NCBI RefSeq assembly: GCF_003952505.1 | Contig: NZ_CP034450.1 | Span: 1,116,001 to 1,180,000 of the forward strand | Direction of reading: 5' to 3' | Source of the DNA: Mesorhizobium sp. M4B.F.Ca.ET.058.02.1.1 | Lineage (GTDB): Bacteria > Pseudomonadota > Alphaproteobacteria > Rhizobiales > Rhizobiaceae | DNA: 64,000 nt | Part shown: positions 22,607 through 32,827 of the stretch, in pieces | Layout: every line of letters begins with the position of its first letter | Numbering within the stretch: position 1 is the stretch's first letter | The notes under the pieces: generated by a model | What the model was told of the DNA's origin: nothing | Database searches by the model: none | What the model saw: the letters and a program-made list of their open reading frames with translations, nothing else | Translations under genes and position numbers: made by a program

Positions 22607-23767
22607 TCAGGCGGCCTTCTCCGCACCGGCACGACGCGCGGCGATGCCCGCGAGTGCTGCCCGGAACAGCTCGATATCCTCGGCGCCGGTCGCATGGCCG
22701 ATCGACACGCGCAAGGCACCCAGGCTGTCGCCAAATCCCATCGCCTTGAGCACATGGCTCGGCCCGACCTTGCCCGACGAACAGGCCGACCCCGCCGACA
22801 GCGCCACGCCGGCGAGATCGAAGGCAATCTGCGCCGTCTCGGCCTTCACGCCGGGAATAGCGAAGAATGTCGTGTTGGCAAGCCTTTGCGCGCCATTTCC
22901 GAAGATTTCCGCGTCCGGCGCCAGGGATTTTACCAGGACCTCGACCTCGTCGCGGCGTCGAGCCACCGCGTCGATGCCTTGAAGGCCGGCCAGCGAAGCG
23001 CGCGCGGCGGCGCTGAAACCGGCGATACCGGGAAGGTTCTCGGTGCCGGCGCGATGGCCCTTTTCCTGGCCGCCGCCATTGATCAGCGGCTTCGGAATCA
23101 TCAGATCGGCCGCCGCGACGATGGCGCCGACGCCCTTGGGGCCGCCGATCTTGTGCGAGGACAGGATCAGATAGTCGGCATAGCCGGCCGACATATCGAT
23201 CGGAATGCGGCCCGCCGCCTGTACGGCGTCGATCACGAGCACGCCACCCGCCGCCTTGGCGGTTTCAGCGATGCGATCGACGGGCTGGATGACGCCGGTC
23301 TCGTTGTTGGCGGCGTGGATGGCCACCAGCGGCAGGCCATCGCTCTTGTCGTGCGCGGCGAGAGCGGCAGCCAGCGCATTGAGATCGGCAATGCCGTTTC
23401 GATCGACGCCGATCCGGGTCACCTGTTCGGCAGGGAAGCGTCCGCCATTGAGGACGCAAGGATGGTCGGCCTCCGACACGTAGAGCCGACTCATGCGAAC
23501 CGCGCCGCGCCCCATCCGCCAGTCCGGCGTGAGCAGCGTGGCGGCGGCTTCCGTGGCTCCGGACGTGAACACGACATGCGCGGCCTTGGCATTCACCAAG
23601 GCGGCGACATCGCGCCTTGCATCCTCGACCAGTCGCCGCGCCGCGCGGCCCTCGGCGTGGACCGAGGACGGATTGGCGGCACCAAGCGCTGCAACAACCG
23701 CCGAACGCGCCTCTTCAAGCAGCGGCGCGCTGGCGTTGTAGTCGAGATAGGCGCGAGTTGCGGCCAT
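22607..23767 (-). CDS. Cysteine desulfurase, NifS/IscS group
   Basis: A second, group I cysteine desulfurase (386 residues) at the head of the suf cluster. It starts YLDYNASAPL, has the PLP lysine in LSSHKIGGPKGVGA near residue 200, and a mobile cysteine loop SAGSACSSGKVGPSHVL near residue 322. The ATG at 23767 is chosen because AGGGA precedes it; ATGs at 23797 and 23839 are possible. Having both this and SufS is typical of rhizobial suf loci. It is the first gene behind an ICE-like operator. Confidence 0.93.
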   Translation of the reverse strand: MAATRAYLDYNASAPLLEEARSAVVAALGAANPSSVHAEGRAARRLVEDARRDVAALVNAKAAHVVFTSGATEAAATLLTPDWRMGRGAVRMSRLYVSEADHPCVLNGGRFPAEQVTRIGVDRNGIADLNALAAALAAHDKSDGLPLVAIHAANNETGVIQPVDRIAETAKAAGGVLVIDAVQAAGRIPIDMSAGYADYLILSSHKIGGPKGVGAIVAAADLMIPKPLINGGGQEKGHRAGTENLPGIAGFSAAARASLAGLQGIDAVARRRDEVEVLVKSLAPDAEIFGNGAQRLANTTFFAIPGVKAETAQIAFDLAGVALSAGSACSSGKVGPSHVLKAMGFGDSLGALRVSIGHATGAEDIELFRAALAGIAARRAGAEKAA

Positions 23768-23899
23768 TTTCCCTGGATCGGTCCTTTCGAGAGCCATCCT
23801 GCGAGGATAGCGCGTTATTTCCTTGAAATCGCAAGGCAAGCCGTCCTATTTACGCGGCTTGCGGCAAGGGCGGTCGGGCCAGCGGGTTCGGCCACCCAG

Positions 23900-23916
23900 T
23901 TTTGAACAATTCTAAA
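23900..23916. promoter_or_regulatory. ICE-like motif, candidate Irr operator
   Basis: TTTTGAACAATTCTAAA matches the Rhizobiales iron-control-element consensus TTTAGAAnnnTTCTAAA at 13 of 14 defined positions. It lies 133 bp upstream of the cysteine desulfurase ATG and 100 bp upstream of the divergent hydrolase. A further palindrome CTTCTAAGAAG follows at 23921-23931. Confidence 0.7.
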
Positions 23917-24016
23917 CTAGCTTCTAAGAAGACGCTTGCCCGGCGTCAAGGCCACAGTGGGCCAGAGGAAGAGTTGTTCCGGGCTGAGCGCATTCGTACG
24001 CCACGTGGAGTTTTTT

Positions 24017-24691
24017 ATGCCTGAGGTCATTTTCGCCGGTCCGGCCGGTCGCCTGGAAGGTCGCTACCAGCCTTCCAAGGAAAAGAGCGCGCCGATCGCC
24101 ATCGTGCTGCATCCGCACCCCCAGTTCGGCGGCACGATGAACAACAAGATCGTCTACGACCTCTTCTATATGTTCCAAAAACGCGATTTCACCACGCTTC
24201 GCTTCAACTTCCGCGGCATCGGCCGCAGTCAGGGCGAGTTCGACCACGGCACCGGCGAACTGTCGGACGCCGCCGCCGCGCTCGACTGGGTGCAGTCGCT
24301 GCATCCGGATTCCAAGAGCTGCTGGGTCGCCGGCTATTCGTTCGGCTCATGGATCGGCATGCAGTTGCTGATGCGCCGGCCCGAGATCGAAGGTTTCATC
24401 TCGATTGCGCCGCAGCCCAACACCTACGACTTCTCGTTCCTGGCGCCCTGCCCGTCGTCGGGTCTGATCATCCACGGTGACGCCGACAAGGTCGCGCCGC
24501 CCAAGGATGTGCAGGCGCTGGTCGACAAGCTGCACACCCAGAAGGGCATCACCATCACGCAGAAGACCTTGCCCGGCGCCAACCATTTCTTCGCCAATGA
24601 CGCCGACCTTTTGCTGCAGGAATGCGCCGACTATCTCGACCGCAGGCTGGCGGGCGAACTCGCCGATCCCCGGCCGAAGCGGCTGAGGTAA
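24017..24691 (+). CDS. Alpha/beta hydrolase (dienelactone hydrolase-like)
   Basis: A 224-residue alpha/beta hydrolase. It shows LHPHPQFGGTMNNKIV near residue 33, the nucleophile elbow GYSFGSW near residue 105, a DGDADK-like acid loop (HGDADKVAPP) and the catalytic histidine in LPGANHFF. The reaction and substrate are unknown. The ATG at 24017 (MPEVIFAGPAGRLEGRY) matches the family length. It is divergent from the suf cluster and shares its promoter region, so it may respond to the same regulator. Confidence 0.88.
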   Translation: MPEVIFAGPAGRLEGRYQPSKEKSAPIAIVLHPHPQFGGTMNNKIVYDLFYMFQKRDFTTLRFNFRGIGRSQGEFDHGTGELSDAAAALDWVQSLHPDSKSCWVAGYSFGSWIGMQLLMRRPEIEGFISIAPQPNTYDFSFLAPCPSSGLIIHGDADKVAPPKDVQALVDKLHTQKGITITQKTLPGANHFFANDADLLLQECADYLDRRLAGELADPRPKRLR

Positions 24692-24697
24692 ATCGTC

Positions 24698-25552
24698 TTA
24701 TGGGTGGTCGGCGCTGAGCCGTCCGCTCTGCTTCGCCATCAATTCCCGGCGCTGGGCTGCGTTGGCCCATCCCAATCGGAATGTCCTCTTGCGTTCCGGC
24801 CGCTTCGACGACGGCCGGCCGAAGATGAAGCCCAGCCGGGCAAAGACCAGCCCCGATAGGATCGCGAAGGCCAGCCCCAGCCCGAAGCCGGCAACAGTGT
24901 CGCTAGGGTAATGGGCGCCAACGAAGACGCGCGTCGAGGCAATGCACGCCGTGAGCGCCAGGGCGATGTACCAGCGCCTCGGGAACAGCAGCAGCGCGAC
25001 GCCGAACACCGCGCCCATCGTGGTGGCATGGCCGGAAGGAAAGCCGGCAAAGCGCGCATCCATGGCCAAGGGGTGCAGCGACAAAACCCCGAAATCGTTG
25101 AAATAGAGCGGCCGCGCCCGGCCGATGCCGTATTTCAAGAGATTGACCGCCAGGCCGGACAAGCCGACAGCGCAAAGCACCAGGAAGGCGAAGCAGGTCC
25201 AGTTGTAGACGAAAAGCCGTGCTCGCCTGGACAGGCTTCGCCAGTCCGTCAGATTGGCGGCGACGAGGCAAAGCGCTGCCGGAATGAGGTACCAGCCGCC
25301 CAGGCCCAAATCGGTGAAGAAGTCGGTGAACTGGACGAAGCCGGGCGTCCACACCCCGCGCATTCTGCCGGCGGCGCCGTCGAGGCTGAAGAAGACTGCC
25401 GTCGCGAGCAACAGCCAGGCAAACACCCAGACCAGCCAAGGGATCTCGGGGTAACGCGCCGCCCGTACGGCAAAGCGCCTCCTCACGATGCGGATCGTGT
25501 CGAGGAAGTTGCCGAGCGAGCGGCGATAGAGGGTGGATGCGATGACGAGCAT
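24698..25552 (-). CDS. PAP2 family membrane phosphatase
   Basis: A 284-residue integral membrane phosphatase with about five or six hydrophobic segments. The three PAP2 motifs are all present: KYGIGRARP, FPSGHATTMG and TRVFVGAHYPSD. The family dephosphorylates lipid phosphates such as undecaprenyl pyrophosphate or phosphatidate at the periplasmic face. The next upstream gene is a GT39 lipid-linked sugar transferase, so a role in envelope lipid modification is plausible. It is convergent with the hydrolase gene. Confidence 0.92.
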   Translation of the reverse strand: MLVIASTLYRRSLGNFLDTIRIVRRRFAVRAARYPEIPWLVWVFAWLLLATAVFFSLDGAAGRMRGVWTPGFVQFTDFFTDLGLGGWYLIPAALCLVAANLTDWRSLSRRARLFVYNWTCFAFLVLCAVGLSGLAVNLLKYGIGRARPLYFNDFGVLSLHPLAMDARFAGFPSGHATTMGAVFGVALLLFPRRWYIALALTACIASTRVFVGAHYPSDTVAGFGLGLAFAILSGLVFARLGFIFGRPSSKRPERKRTFRLGWANAAQRRELMAKQSGRLSADHP

Positions 25553-25595
25553 GATTGGGCGCGAGCTTATAAGGGCAATCGAGGCCCGATGCTAT

Positions 25596-27239
25596 TCACT
25601 CTGCCACCCGATAAAGCCGGAGCGCCAGTTTGTCTCCTGACGAATAGTTGAGCCCGTCGATCTCGGTCAGGCGCTTTGCCGACTTGCCCTGCCCCGAAAG
25701 CAGTTCGTTGAGCTTCTGCTCGTCCTTGACCGATGCCAGTCCCAGCGCGCAAGCCGGATCGGCCAGCAGGTGCTTTGCGACACCGTCGACATCGGTGAGC
25801 ACGGTGCTGGTTCCGACAAGGAAGACGAGGCTCGGCTCATGGTACGGGGCGGAGGCGAGCACTGTGGTGTCGCATGGTCGGTTGGCGTCGACCGCGACCT
25901 TGATCGCCGGGGTCAGCCAGATCGGCTTCAGCGACGGCGCGATGGTACCGAACAGCAGGGAAAAGGTGATGCCGGCGCAAATGGCAATCGCACCGACGCG
26001 TCCGAGCGGCACCTGCAATTGGCGCGGGAAGGCCATGTAGCCGGCGGCGAGCGCAGCAAGCGCGGCGGGAATGCTCCACCACGAAAATGCCTTGGCGAGA
26101 TAGATCGGCGCGCCAATGCAGACCACCGCCAGGCCGATGGAAACGACGACAAGGCCGAAGGCGGTCGCCCACCACAGCCAGGTCTGCCAACGTTTGAGCG
26201 GTGCGTTGGCCTCCTCGGGCTTCAACGTCAGCAACCAGCCGATCAGCAGCGCCATCCCCGGATAGGCCGGCATGACATAGTGCGGCAGCTTGGTCGGGAT
26301 CGCCTCGAACACCAGCCAGAACGGGATATACCAGGCGAGGCAGAAGCGCAGGCGCGGATCATCCCAAAAGCGGTTGATGGCCTGCAGCCCGGCGCCGACA
26401 GCGATCAGGCCGAACGGCCACATGAACAGTGAATAGGTCAGCATGTAGAAGCCGGGCGGCAGGCCATGCGATTCCTCGCCCTGCGCCACCTTGGTCAGCA
26501 TGTCCTTGCCGACCGCCTCCTGGAAAAAAGCGCCGCCGCTCTTCCAGCTGATGAGAAATATCCAGGGCAGCACGATGAACAGCACGATGGCGACGCCGCG
26601 CACCAGCTTCAGCTTGAGGAGCCAGCGCCAGTCGCGATCGAAGGCAACCAGCGCCGCCGCCGTCAGCAGCGACAAGAGCGGCGCCACCGGTCCCTTGATG
26701 AGGATGCCAAGTCCTTGCGCGATCCAGAAGATCCAGGGCAGATGGCCAGCGACCGGCTCGTTGCGGCGCGCGGCGAGATAGGCCTGCGCCAGCGCGCCCT
26801 GGGCCGTCACGCAGCAGGCCAGAAGCATGGCGTCGGTCTTGGCGTCGCGGCCCTCGAAGGCGGTGGCAAAGATCGCCGCCATCATCAGACCGGCGGCGAG
26901 GCCGGCATTGGCGCCGAAGAGCCTCGTGCCGGTCCAGCCGATGCCGACGACGGCGAGCGCGATGCCCAGCATGGAGACCAGGCGATAGACCCAGATCGGC
27001 GCGGCGGCGCCCTCGCCGCTCAGCGCCACCGCCGCCGATTGCAGCCAGTAGATGCCGATCGGCTTCTTGTAGCGCGTGACATCCTGCAGGCGGATATCGA
27101 CATAGTCGCCGGTCTCGACCATCTGCTTGGTCGCCTGGACGAAGCGGGACTCGTCACGGTCGATCGGAGGAAGGCTGGCGAGACCGCCGAAGGTCATCAG
27201 CAGGCTGAACAGAAAGAGGATGACGTAGTTCCTGTTCAT
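25596..27239 (-). CDS. Glycosyltransferase family 39 / ArnT-like membrane protein
   Basis: A 547-residue polytopic inner-membrane transferase. The N-terminal loop LPPIDRDESRFVQATKQMVETGDYV carries the acidic catalytic site after the first membrane helix, and many hydrophobic segments follow up to residue 430. The C-terminal 120 residues form a soluble domain. ArnT-type enzymes move a sugar from an undecaprenyl carrier to lipid A or protein; the acceptor here is unknown. MNRNYVILFLF at 27239 is the sensible start, since upstream residues are not membrane-like. The PAP2 gene follows. Confidence 0.88.
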   Translation of the reverse strand: MNRNYVILFLFSLLMTFGGLASLPPIDRDESRFVQATKQMVETGDYVDIRLQDVTRYKKPIGIYWLQSAAVALSGEGAAAPIWVYRLVSMLGIALAVVGIGWTGTRLFGANAGLAAGLMMAAIFATAFEGRDAKTDAMLLACCVTAQGALAQAYLAARRNEPVAGHLPWIFWIAQGLGILIKGPVAPLLSLLTAAALVAFDRDWRWLLKLKLVRGVAIVLFIVLPWIFLISWKSGGAFFQEAVGKDMLTKVAQGEESHGLPPGFYMLTYSLFMWPFGLIAVGAGLQAINRFWDDPRLRFCLAWYIPFWLVFEAIPTKLPHYVMPAYPGMALLIGWLLTLKPEEANAPLKRWQTWLWWATAFGLVVVSIGLAVVCIGAPIYLAKAFSWWSIPAALAALAAGYMAFPRQLQVPLGRVGAIAICAGITFSLLFGTIAPSLKPIWLTPAIKVAVDANRPCDTTVLASAPYHEPSLVFLVGTSTVLTDVDGVAKHLLADPACALGLASVKDEQKLNELLSGQGKSAKRLTEIDGLNYSSGDKLALRLYRVAE

Positions 27240-27472
27240 CGCGGGAGCTTCCGGATCTCGATTTGCGGGATGGTGCCCCGTCGCGGCGCCTGGGCACTGC
27301 CCTTTGCGCGGCGCCTCATTACGCCAGCCGCAACCACGAGGCAAGGATACGCAATGTCATCCGCGCGGGACGCAAAACCGGAAACCACTTTTGCTGATCG
27401 CCCACTGGTGCTAAACGCCCGCCTTCATGTCATGCTTGGCCCGGCGGTCGGGCGATCTTCGGGAAAGAAAAA

Positions 27473-28726
27473 ATGTCCGCCTACAAATCCGATTTCCTGC
27501 GCGTCATGAGCGAGCGCGGCTTCATCCACCAGATCTCGGACGAAACCGGCCTCGACCAGCTTTTCGCCAAGGAAATCGTCACCGCCTATATCGGCTTCGA
27601 TGCGACGGCGAAGAGCCTGCATGCGGGATCTCTGATCCAAATCATGATGCTGCATTGGCTGCAGCGGACCGGCCACCGACCGATCGCGCTGATGGGCGGC
27701 GGCACCTCGATGATCGGCGATCCCTCGTTCAAGGACGAGGCGCGCAAGCTTTTGACGCCGCAGGACATCGCGGACAATCTGGCTGGCATTCGCCGCAACT
27801 TCGCGCCCTACCTCAAATTCGGCAGCGGCGTCGGCGACGCCGTCATGATCAACAACGCCGACTGGCTGATGGAGATCAACTACGTCAACTTCCTGCGTGA
27901 TGTCGGCCGGCATTTTTCGGTCAATCGGATGCTCGCCTTCGATTCCGTCAAGCTGCGCCTCGACCGCGAGCAGTCGCTGTCGTTCCTCGAATTCAACTAC
28001 ATGATCCTGCAGGCCTACGACTTCGTCGAGCTCTACAAGCGGCTCGGCTGTCGGCTGCAGATGGGCGGCTCCGACCAGTGGGGCAACATCGTCAACGGCA
28101 TCGATCTCGGCCACCGCATGGAGGGCGCGCAGCTCTACGCGATGACCACGCCGCTGCTCACCACCTCGTCAGGGGCCAAGATGGGCAAATCGGCCTCCGG
28201 CGCGGTCTGGCTCGATGCGGAAATGCTTTCGCCTTACGAGTTCTGGCAATATTGGCGCAACACCGAGGACGCAGATGTCGGCCGTTTCCTCAAGCTCTAC
28301 ACGACGCTGTCGCTCGACGAGGTGGCACGGCTCGAAAAGCTCGGCGGCGCCGAGATCAACGAGGCGAAGAAGGTCCTCGCCACCGAGATCACCGCCATGC
28401 TGCATGGCCGGGAAGCCGCGGAGACGGCGGGCGAAACCGCGCGCAAGACCTTCGAGGAAGGCGCGCTGGCCGACACGCTGCCCAGCGTCGAGGTCGGGAG
28501 GGCCACGCTTGAAGCCGGCGTCGGCATCCTCTCGCTGTTGGTCACCGCTGGGCTCGCCGCCTCCAACGGTGAGGCGCGGCGGCACGTGCAGGGCGGTGCC
28601 GTGCGTCTCAACGATCTGCCGGTCGCGGACGACCGCCGCACGGTGACGCTTCAGGATTTGGGTCCGGAAAACGTCGTAAAGCTCTCAGTCGGCAAGAAAA
28701 AGCACGTCCTGGCGCGGCCGGTGTGA
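27473..28726 (+). CDS. tyrS: Tyrosyl-tRNA synthetase
   Basis: Charges tRNA-Tyr. A 417-residue class I synthetase with the HIGH-equivalent [17 protein letters not shown] near residue 46, the tyrosine-binding [11 protein letters not shown] near 197, the KMSKS loop [11 protein letters not shown] near 235 and an S4 RNA-binding domain in the last 65 residues ([17 protein letters not shown]). The gene is monocistronic and ends 9 bp from the convergent AsmA-like gene. Confidence 0.97.
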   Translation: MSAYKSDFLRVMSERGFIHQISDETGLDQLFAKEIVTAYIGFDATAKSLHAGSLIQIMMLHWLQRTGHRPIALMGGGTSMIGDPSFKDEARKLLTPQDIADNLAGIRRNFAPYLKFGSGVGDAVMINNADWLMEINYVNFLRDVGRHFSVNRMLAFDSVKLRLDREQSLSFLEFNYMILQAYDFVELYKRLGCRLQMGGSDQWGNIVNGIDLGHRMEGAQLYAMTTPLLTTSSGAKMGKSASGAVWLDAEMLSPYEFWQYWRNTEDADVGRFLKLYTTLSLDEVARLEKLGGAEINEAKKVLATEITAMLHGREAAETAGETARKTFEEGALADTLPSVEVGRATLEAGVGILSLLVTAGLAASNGEARRHVQGGAVRLNDLPVADDRRTVTLQDLGPENVVKLSVGKKKHVLARPV

Positions 28727-28735
28727 CGCGCCGCC

Positions 28736-31700
28736 TCACCGGTACTCGAAGATCGACCTGAAGATTCCGGGCGCGATCACCGACAGCGGGTTGATGTCGA
28801 GGCTCGGCTTGTTGGCATTGCCTCTTAGTCGGAAGGTGACGCCGATCAGCCCGCGATCCCGGCCGTTTCCGAGCAGCGGGCCGAACAGCGGCAGTTCGCC
28901 GAAGATGCGGTTCAGCCCATAGACCGGCATGAAGGTGCCGGTCATGTCCATGTTGTTGTTCTGGTCGTAGAGCGTGCCTTGGAAAGTGGTGCCGATGCGC
29001 TCGCCGCGCAGCACCCCGTTGGCCAGCTTCAGATAGCCGGCGCCCTTGTCGATCTCGGCGTAGCCGCGCTCGAACTTGACCCTGGACGTATCGATATCGG
29101 CCTTGACCGCCTGGTTCAGGCTGCGCGTGTCGCCGGCCGGCGTGGTCGACACGATCGAGGCGAGCTTCGGCTCGTTGACGACGAAGAAGTTGGTGGCATC
29201 GACCTGACCTTTCATCGGCCCGTCGCTGGCGCCCGCCATCGACAGCGTGATCGAGCCACCCTCCATATGCTCGTAGACATTGAGGAAGCGCAGTATGGCG
29301 CCGGCGTCGGCCGACTTCATGCTGAGCGCCCGCCTGCCGTCGGCGGTCGTGTTGCGGATGGTAATGGCCGCGCCGGAGCTCGCGGTGGCGCTGACCTCGA
29401 GGCCGTTCACGCGGGAGCCGGCGGCGCTGTAGTTCAGCTTCAGGTTGGACAGCATCTCGTCATGGAAGCCGGTAAGCGAACCGACATCGGCGTTGACGGA
29501 AATCGCATCGCTGCCGGTGGTCTTGGTGGCGGTGTCGACATCGGAGGTGAACTGCTTGATCAGCGAGCGGGCGTCGAGCGCCTCGCCGCTGACATCGACC
29601 GCATAGCCCTTGCCGGACCGCTTCACGGATACGGCGACATCGTCGCCCCGGTTCAAGGCGACCTTGCTGAAGCGCGCCGACGACAGCGCCCCGTTCACGA
29701 GCGTCACATCGCCGTCGACGGAAAAGCTTTTTCCGTCGAGATCGAAGTCGGCGAGCGTCGTGGTGGCACCGGCCTTCTTCATCGCGAACGTGACCTTGGC
29801 GGCAACGCCCGCGCCCTTGCTCCACCCCGCCCAGGGAATGTCGAGCCTGGCGTTGGTGAGGTCGGCCGACACGTTCTGTTCGTCGCCTTCGCTCTTGTCG
29901 ATCGCAACCTTGACGGTTCCCGAAAGCAGCGGCGACAGGCCCGGCATGGCGGCCGCGCGCGTCTTGTCGTCGAGCACGAGCGCGACCTTGCGGCTGCGCG
30001 GCGGGCCGTCATCGACGAGCGGCTCGACGATATCGAGCTCGGCCGGGATGCCATTGAGCCGCGCCTTGGCCGAGATCACCGCCTGGTCGGGCTCGACGGT
30101 GATAGAGCCGTCGGCCTCCGTCACCGTCTGGTCCTCGAACGGCTTGGCGAGCGACAGGTCCTTGTAGTCCAGCGCCACCAGCCAGTTGAGCTTCGAGGTG
30201 TCGACTCCCGACGTCAGCGGTATGTCGGCCTTGACGTGGCCTGTCACCGTGCCGGTGAGATCCTCCGGCAAGAGGCCGACATGGCGCATGGCGTTGATCG
30301 GCTCATACGAGGCTAGTTCGGCGATGGCCGGCGCCTCACCGGCAACATCGATGTCGAGCGTGCCGATAACCGGCGCGTGGTTGGCCTGCTTGACCGTCAG
30401 CGTGCCGTTGCTGGCCGCCACCGTGCGGCCGCTGGCCATGTAGACGCTGCCGGAGGACAGCGCGATGTCGACATCGTTGCCATGGAAGGATACCTCGCCC
30501 ACCGCATCGCGGATCGGCGGGATACGGCCGGCGGTGTCGAAGCGCGAACCCTCGATCTGAAAGCGGCCGAATACCTCGTCGGCCGAAAGCGGGACGCCGT
30601 TGCCAAGTCGTCCCGGCACGACCTGGAACTGCAGATTGGCGTCGACGACACGGCCGCCGAACAGATTGTCCAGCACCCACAGACGAGCGTTCCGGGCGGA
30701 GAACCAGGGCCATAATTGCTTGACATGCGAGACCGGCATGTCGTGCACGTTGAGCGAAAGCGATATGCCCGGCGGACCGTTGTCGATGAAAGCGATCGAG
30801 GCCGAGCCGAGCACTTCGCTTGGCCCACCGGAACGGATGCCTATCTGCTCGGCGACGAGCTTGCGGCTCTTGGTCTGGTAAACACCGGCGATGCGGGCGA
30901 AGAAGTTGAGCCCCGGCTCTGGCGATTCTGACGGCGCAAGCGTGGAGCCGTCGCTGGTTAGGTCGTAGCGGTAGGACGGCTCCTCCCCCGCTGCGGCCGG
31001 CTTCGGCCCGATCGAACCGGCAAAGTCGAAGGTCGAGCGACCGGTCTTGAGGAGCAACCGGCTGACATCGATCTTGTTGGCGCCGGCCAGGAGTGTCGCA
31101 TCGGCTTCGACATCGGCTGGCAGCAGCCCGCGCGAACCGAGGTCGAGCACGGAGCCGGCAAGCGACAGCGAGGCGGTCAGCCGCGACTTCGTCTCGCCCG
31201 CGCCTTCCGACCCGGTCAGCTTCAAGGCGATTGTGCCCAGCCTGCCACCGGTCGCCGCAGCGGCGCCAGCCGTGCCGGCGTCGGCGAGATTGACGCTGGC
31301 ATCGAGCGTCGTGATGCGTCCGGTCGCGGTGTCGCGGGCGGCCGAGGCGGTTATGGCGAGCGCACGGCCATCGACAGCCACGTCGTAGGAGGCCTGCATG
31401 CTGCCAGGGCCGGTCTGCAGAACGGTGGCATCGGCCACCGTGACCCGCTTGACCGGACTGGTGTCGGACAGCACGAATTCGACATTGCGCAAATCGACCT
31501 GGCGAATCGAATCCTCGCGCACGGCATCGAGGGCGTGGCTGACATTGGCGAAGACCGCGGCAACCACCTTGTCCGAATCGATCAGGCCATCCGCGTTGCG
31601 AAGCGACGCCGTCCAGTCGCCGCCAGTGGATGGCATCGCCGCCAGCATGAAATGCGCGTCGGAAATCCGGGCGCTGGTCAGGCGCACCTCGCCCGAAAGC

Positions 31701-32173
31701 AGCGGGATGAGCCGGATGCCGAAGCGGACACGGCCGGCATCGGCGATCGGCTTACCGCCGGCGGTCTTCAGGCTGACGTCGTTCACCTGCAAGGCAATGA
31801 AGCTCGACCCGTCGAGCGTCAGCCGCGCCGGGCCGACCGCGACATCGACATCGAAGCCGGCCATTTTTTCGATGGCTGCTTCCGCCTCCGCTCGCAGACG
31901 CTCGGTGCCGATGCCGGATGTGCCGAGCACGTAGACCGCGCCGGCCGCCAGCAACACCAGCGCGCAAAAACTGGCGACCACCCGCGCAAGGACGCGAAAG
32001 CCTCGGCCTATCCTGGCGCGGCCGAGCGGCGGCACCTTGCAGGCGGAGGGAAAAGCCCCCAGGTCGGTGATCTCGTCACGCCTGAACCGGATCTTCTCGT
32101 GCTGCGGTTCTTCCTGATCCACGCAATCTTCCGTTGTAGCGAACTCGATCGTGGACGAATCCCCGTCTGACAC
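28736..32173 (-). CDS. AsmA-like/DUF3971 (YhdP-type) envelope protein
   Basis: A very large protein of 1145 residues: a cytosolic N-terminus of about 60 residues, one hydrophobic segment (VLARVVASFCALVLLAAGAVYVL, about 61-83), then a long periplasmic region of beta-rich AsmA/DUF3971 type ending in an AsmA_2-like domain (GTTFQGTLYDQNNNMDMTGTFMPVYGLNRIFGELPLFGPLLG). YhdP and TamB relatives form bridge-like structures for phospholipid transport to the outer membrane; I infer a similar role. It is monocistronic, divergent from bcp. Confidence 0.88.
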   Translation of the reverse strand: MSDGDSSTIEFATTEDCVDQEEPQHEKIRFRRDEITDLGAFPSACKVPPLGRARIGRGFRVLARVVASFCALVLLAAGAVYVLGTSGIGTERLRAEAEAAIEKMAGFDVDVAVGPARLTLDGSSFIALQVNDVSLKTAGGKPIADAGRVRFGIRLIPLLSGEVRLTSARISDAHFMLAAMPSTGGDWTASLRNADGLIDSDKVVAAVFANVSHALDAVREDSIRQVDLRNVEFVLSDTSPVKRVTVADATVLQTGPGSMQASYDVAVDGRALAITASAARDTATGRITTLDASVNLADAGTAGAAAATGGRLGTIALKLTGSEGAGETKSRLTASLSLAGSVLDLGSRGLLPADVEADATLLAGANKIDVSRLLLKTGRSTFDFAGSIGPKPAAAGEEPSYRYDLTSDGSTLAPSESPEPGLNFFARIAGVYQTKSRKLVAEQIGIRSGGPSEVLGSASIAFIDNGPPGISLSLNVHDMPVSHVKQLWPWFSARNARLWVLDNLFGGRVVDANLQFQVVPGRLGNGVPLSADEVFGRFQIEGSRFDTAGRIPPIRDAVGEVSFHGNDVDIALSSGSVYMASGRTVAASNGTLTVKQANHAPVIGTLDIDVAGEAPAIAELASYEPINAMRHVGLLPEDLTGTVTGHVKADIPLTSGVDTSKLNWLVALDYKDLSLAKPFEDQTVTEADGSITVEPDQAVISAKARLNGIPAELDIVEPLVDDGPPRSRKVALVLDDKTRAAAMPGLSPLLSGTVKVAIDKSEGDEQNVSADLTNARLDIPWAGWSKGAGVAAKVTFAMKKAGATTTLADFDLDGKSFSVDGDVTLVNGALSSARFSKVALNRGDDVAVSVKRSGKGYAVDVSGEALDARSLIKQFTSDVDTATKTTGSDAISVNADVGSLTGFHDEMLSNLKLNYSAAGSRVNGLEVSATASSGAAITIRNTTADGRRALSMKSADAGAILRFLNVYEHMEGGSITLSMAGASDGPMKGQVDATNFFVVNEPKLASIVSTTPAGDTRSLNQAVKADIDTSRVKFERGYAEIDKGAGYLKLANGVLRGERIGTTFQGTLYDQNNNMDMTGTFMPVYGLNRIFGELPLFGPLLGNGRDRGLIGVTFRLRGNANKPSLDINPLSVIAPGIFRSIFEYR

Positions 32174-32218
32174 TATATCGATGCGGCTTCGCGCGTAACC
32201 TCAAACCGGGGCACCGAC

Positions 32219-32686
32219 ATGGCCGATCTCGACGTAGGCGATCTTGCGCCGCAATTCGATCTTCCGCGCGACGGTGGCGGGTCGCTCAACCTCGCCGCAC
32301 TGCTTGGAAAGCCCGTTGTACTTTATTTCTATCCGCAGGACGACACCACGAGCTGCACCAATGAGGCGATCAGCTTTTCGCAGTTGAAGCCGGACTTCGA
32401 AAAGGCCGGCGCCGTGGTGATAGGGCTGTCCCCGGACAGCATCAAGAAGCACGACAAATTCAAGCAGAAATATGACCTTACCGTCGACCTGGTCGCCGAC
32501 GAGGAGCGCAAGGTCATCGAGGCCTACCGTGTGTGGGTCGAAAAGACGATGTACGGCCGCAAATATATGGGCGTCGAACGGGCGACATTCCTGATCGGCA
32601 AGGACGGGCGAATCGCCAGGATCTGGCGGCAGGTCCGCGTCAAGGGCCACGCCGAAGAGGTGCTGGAGGCGGTGCGCGCACTGTGA
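32219..32686 (+). CDS. bcp: Thioredoxin-dependent peroxiredoxin Bcp/PrxQ
   Basis: Reduces hydrogen peroxide and alkyl peroxides. The 155-residue protein has the peroxidatic cysteine in YPQDDTTSCTNEAISF near residue 46, where most relatives read TPGCT; a resolving cysteine five residues later, found in some BCPs, is absent, so it would act as a one-cysteine type or use a partner thiol. The fold otherwise matches (VVIGLSPDSIKKHDKF; RATFLIGKDGRIARIW). It is divergent from the AsmA-like gene, about 45 bp apart. Confidence 0.92.
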   Translation: MADLDVGDLAPQFDLPRDGGGSLNLAALLGKPVVLYFYPQDDTTSCTNEAISFSQLKPDFEKAGAVVIGLSPDSIKKHDKFKQKYDLTVDLVADEERKVIEAYRVWVEKTMYGRKYMGVERATFLIGKDGRIARIWRQVRVKGHAEEVLEAVRAL

Positions 32687-32827
32687 GGCAGATTTGGCGG
32701 TCTTCGCCGCAACCTGACACCCGTCCGGCGGGCATTGGTTACCGGCGCTATCGGCCCGGCAAAGCTTTGTTAACCCTAATAATATGTAATCAGGCTCTTC
32801 GTGGTGTCGTAACGAAAGCTTGGTCCC

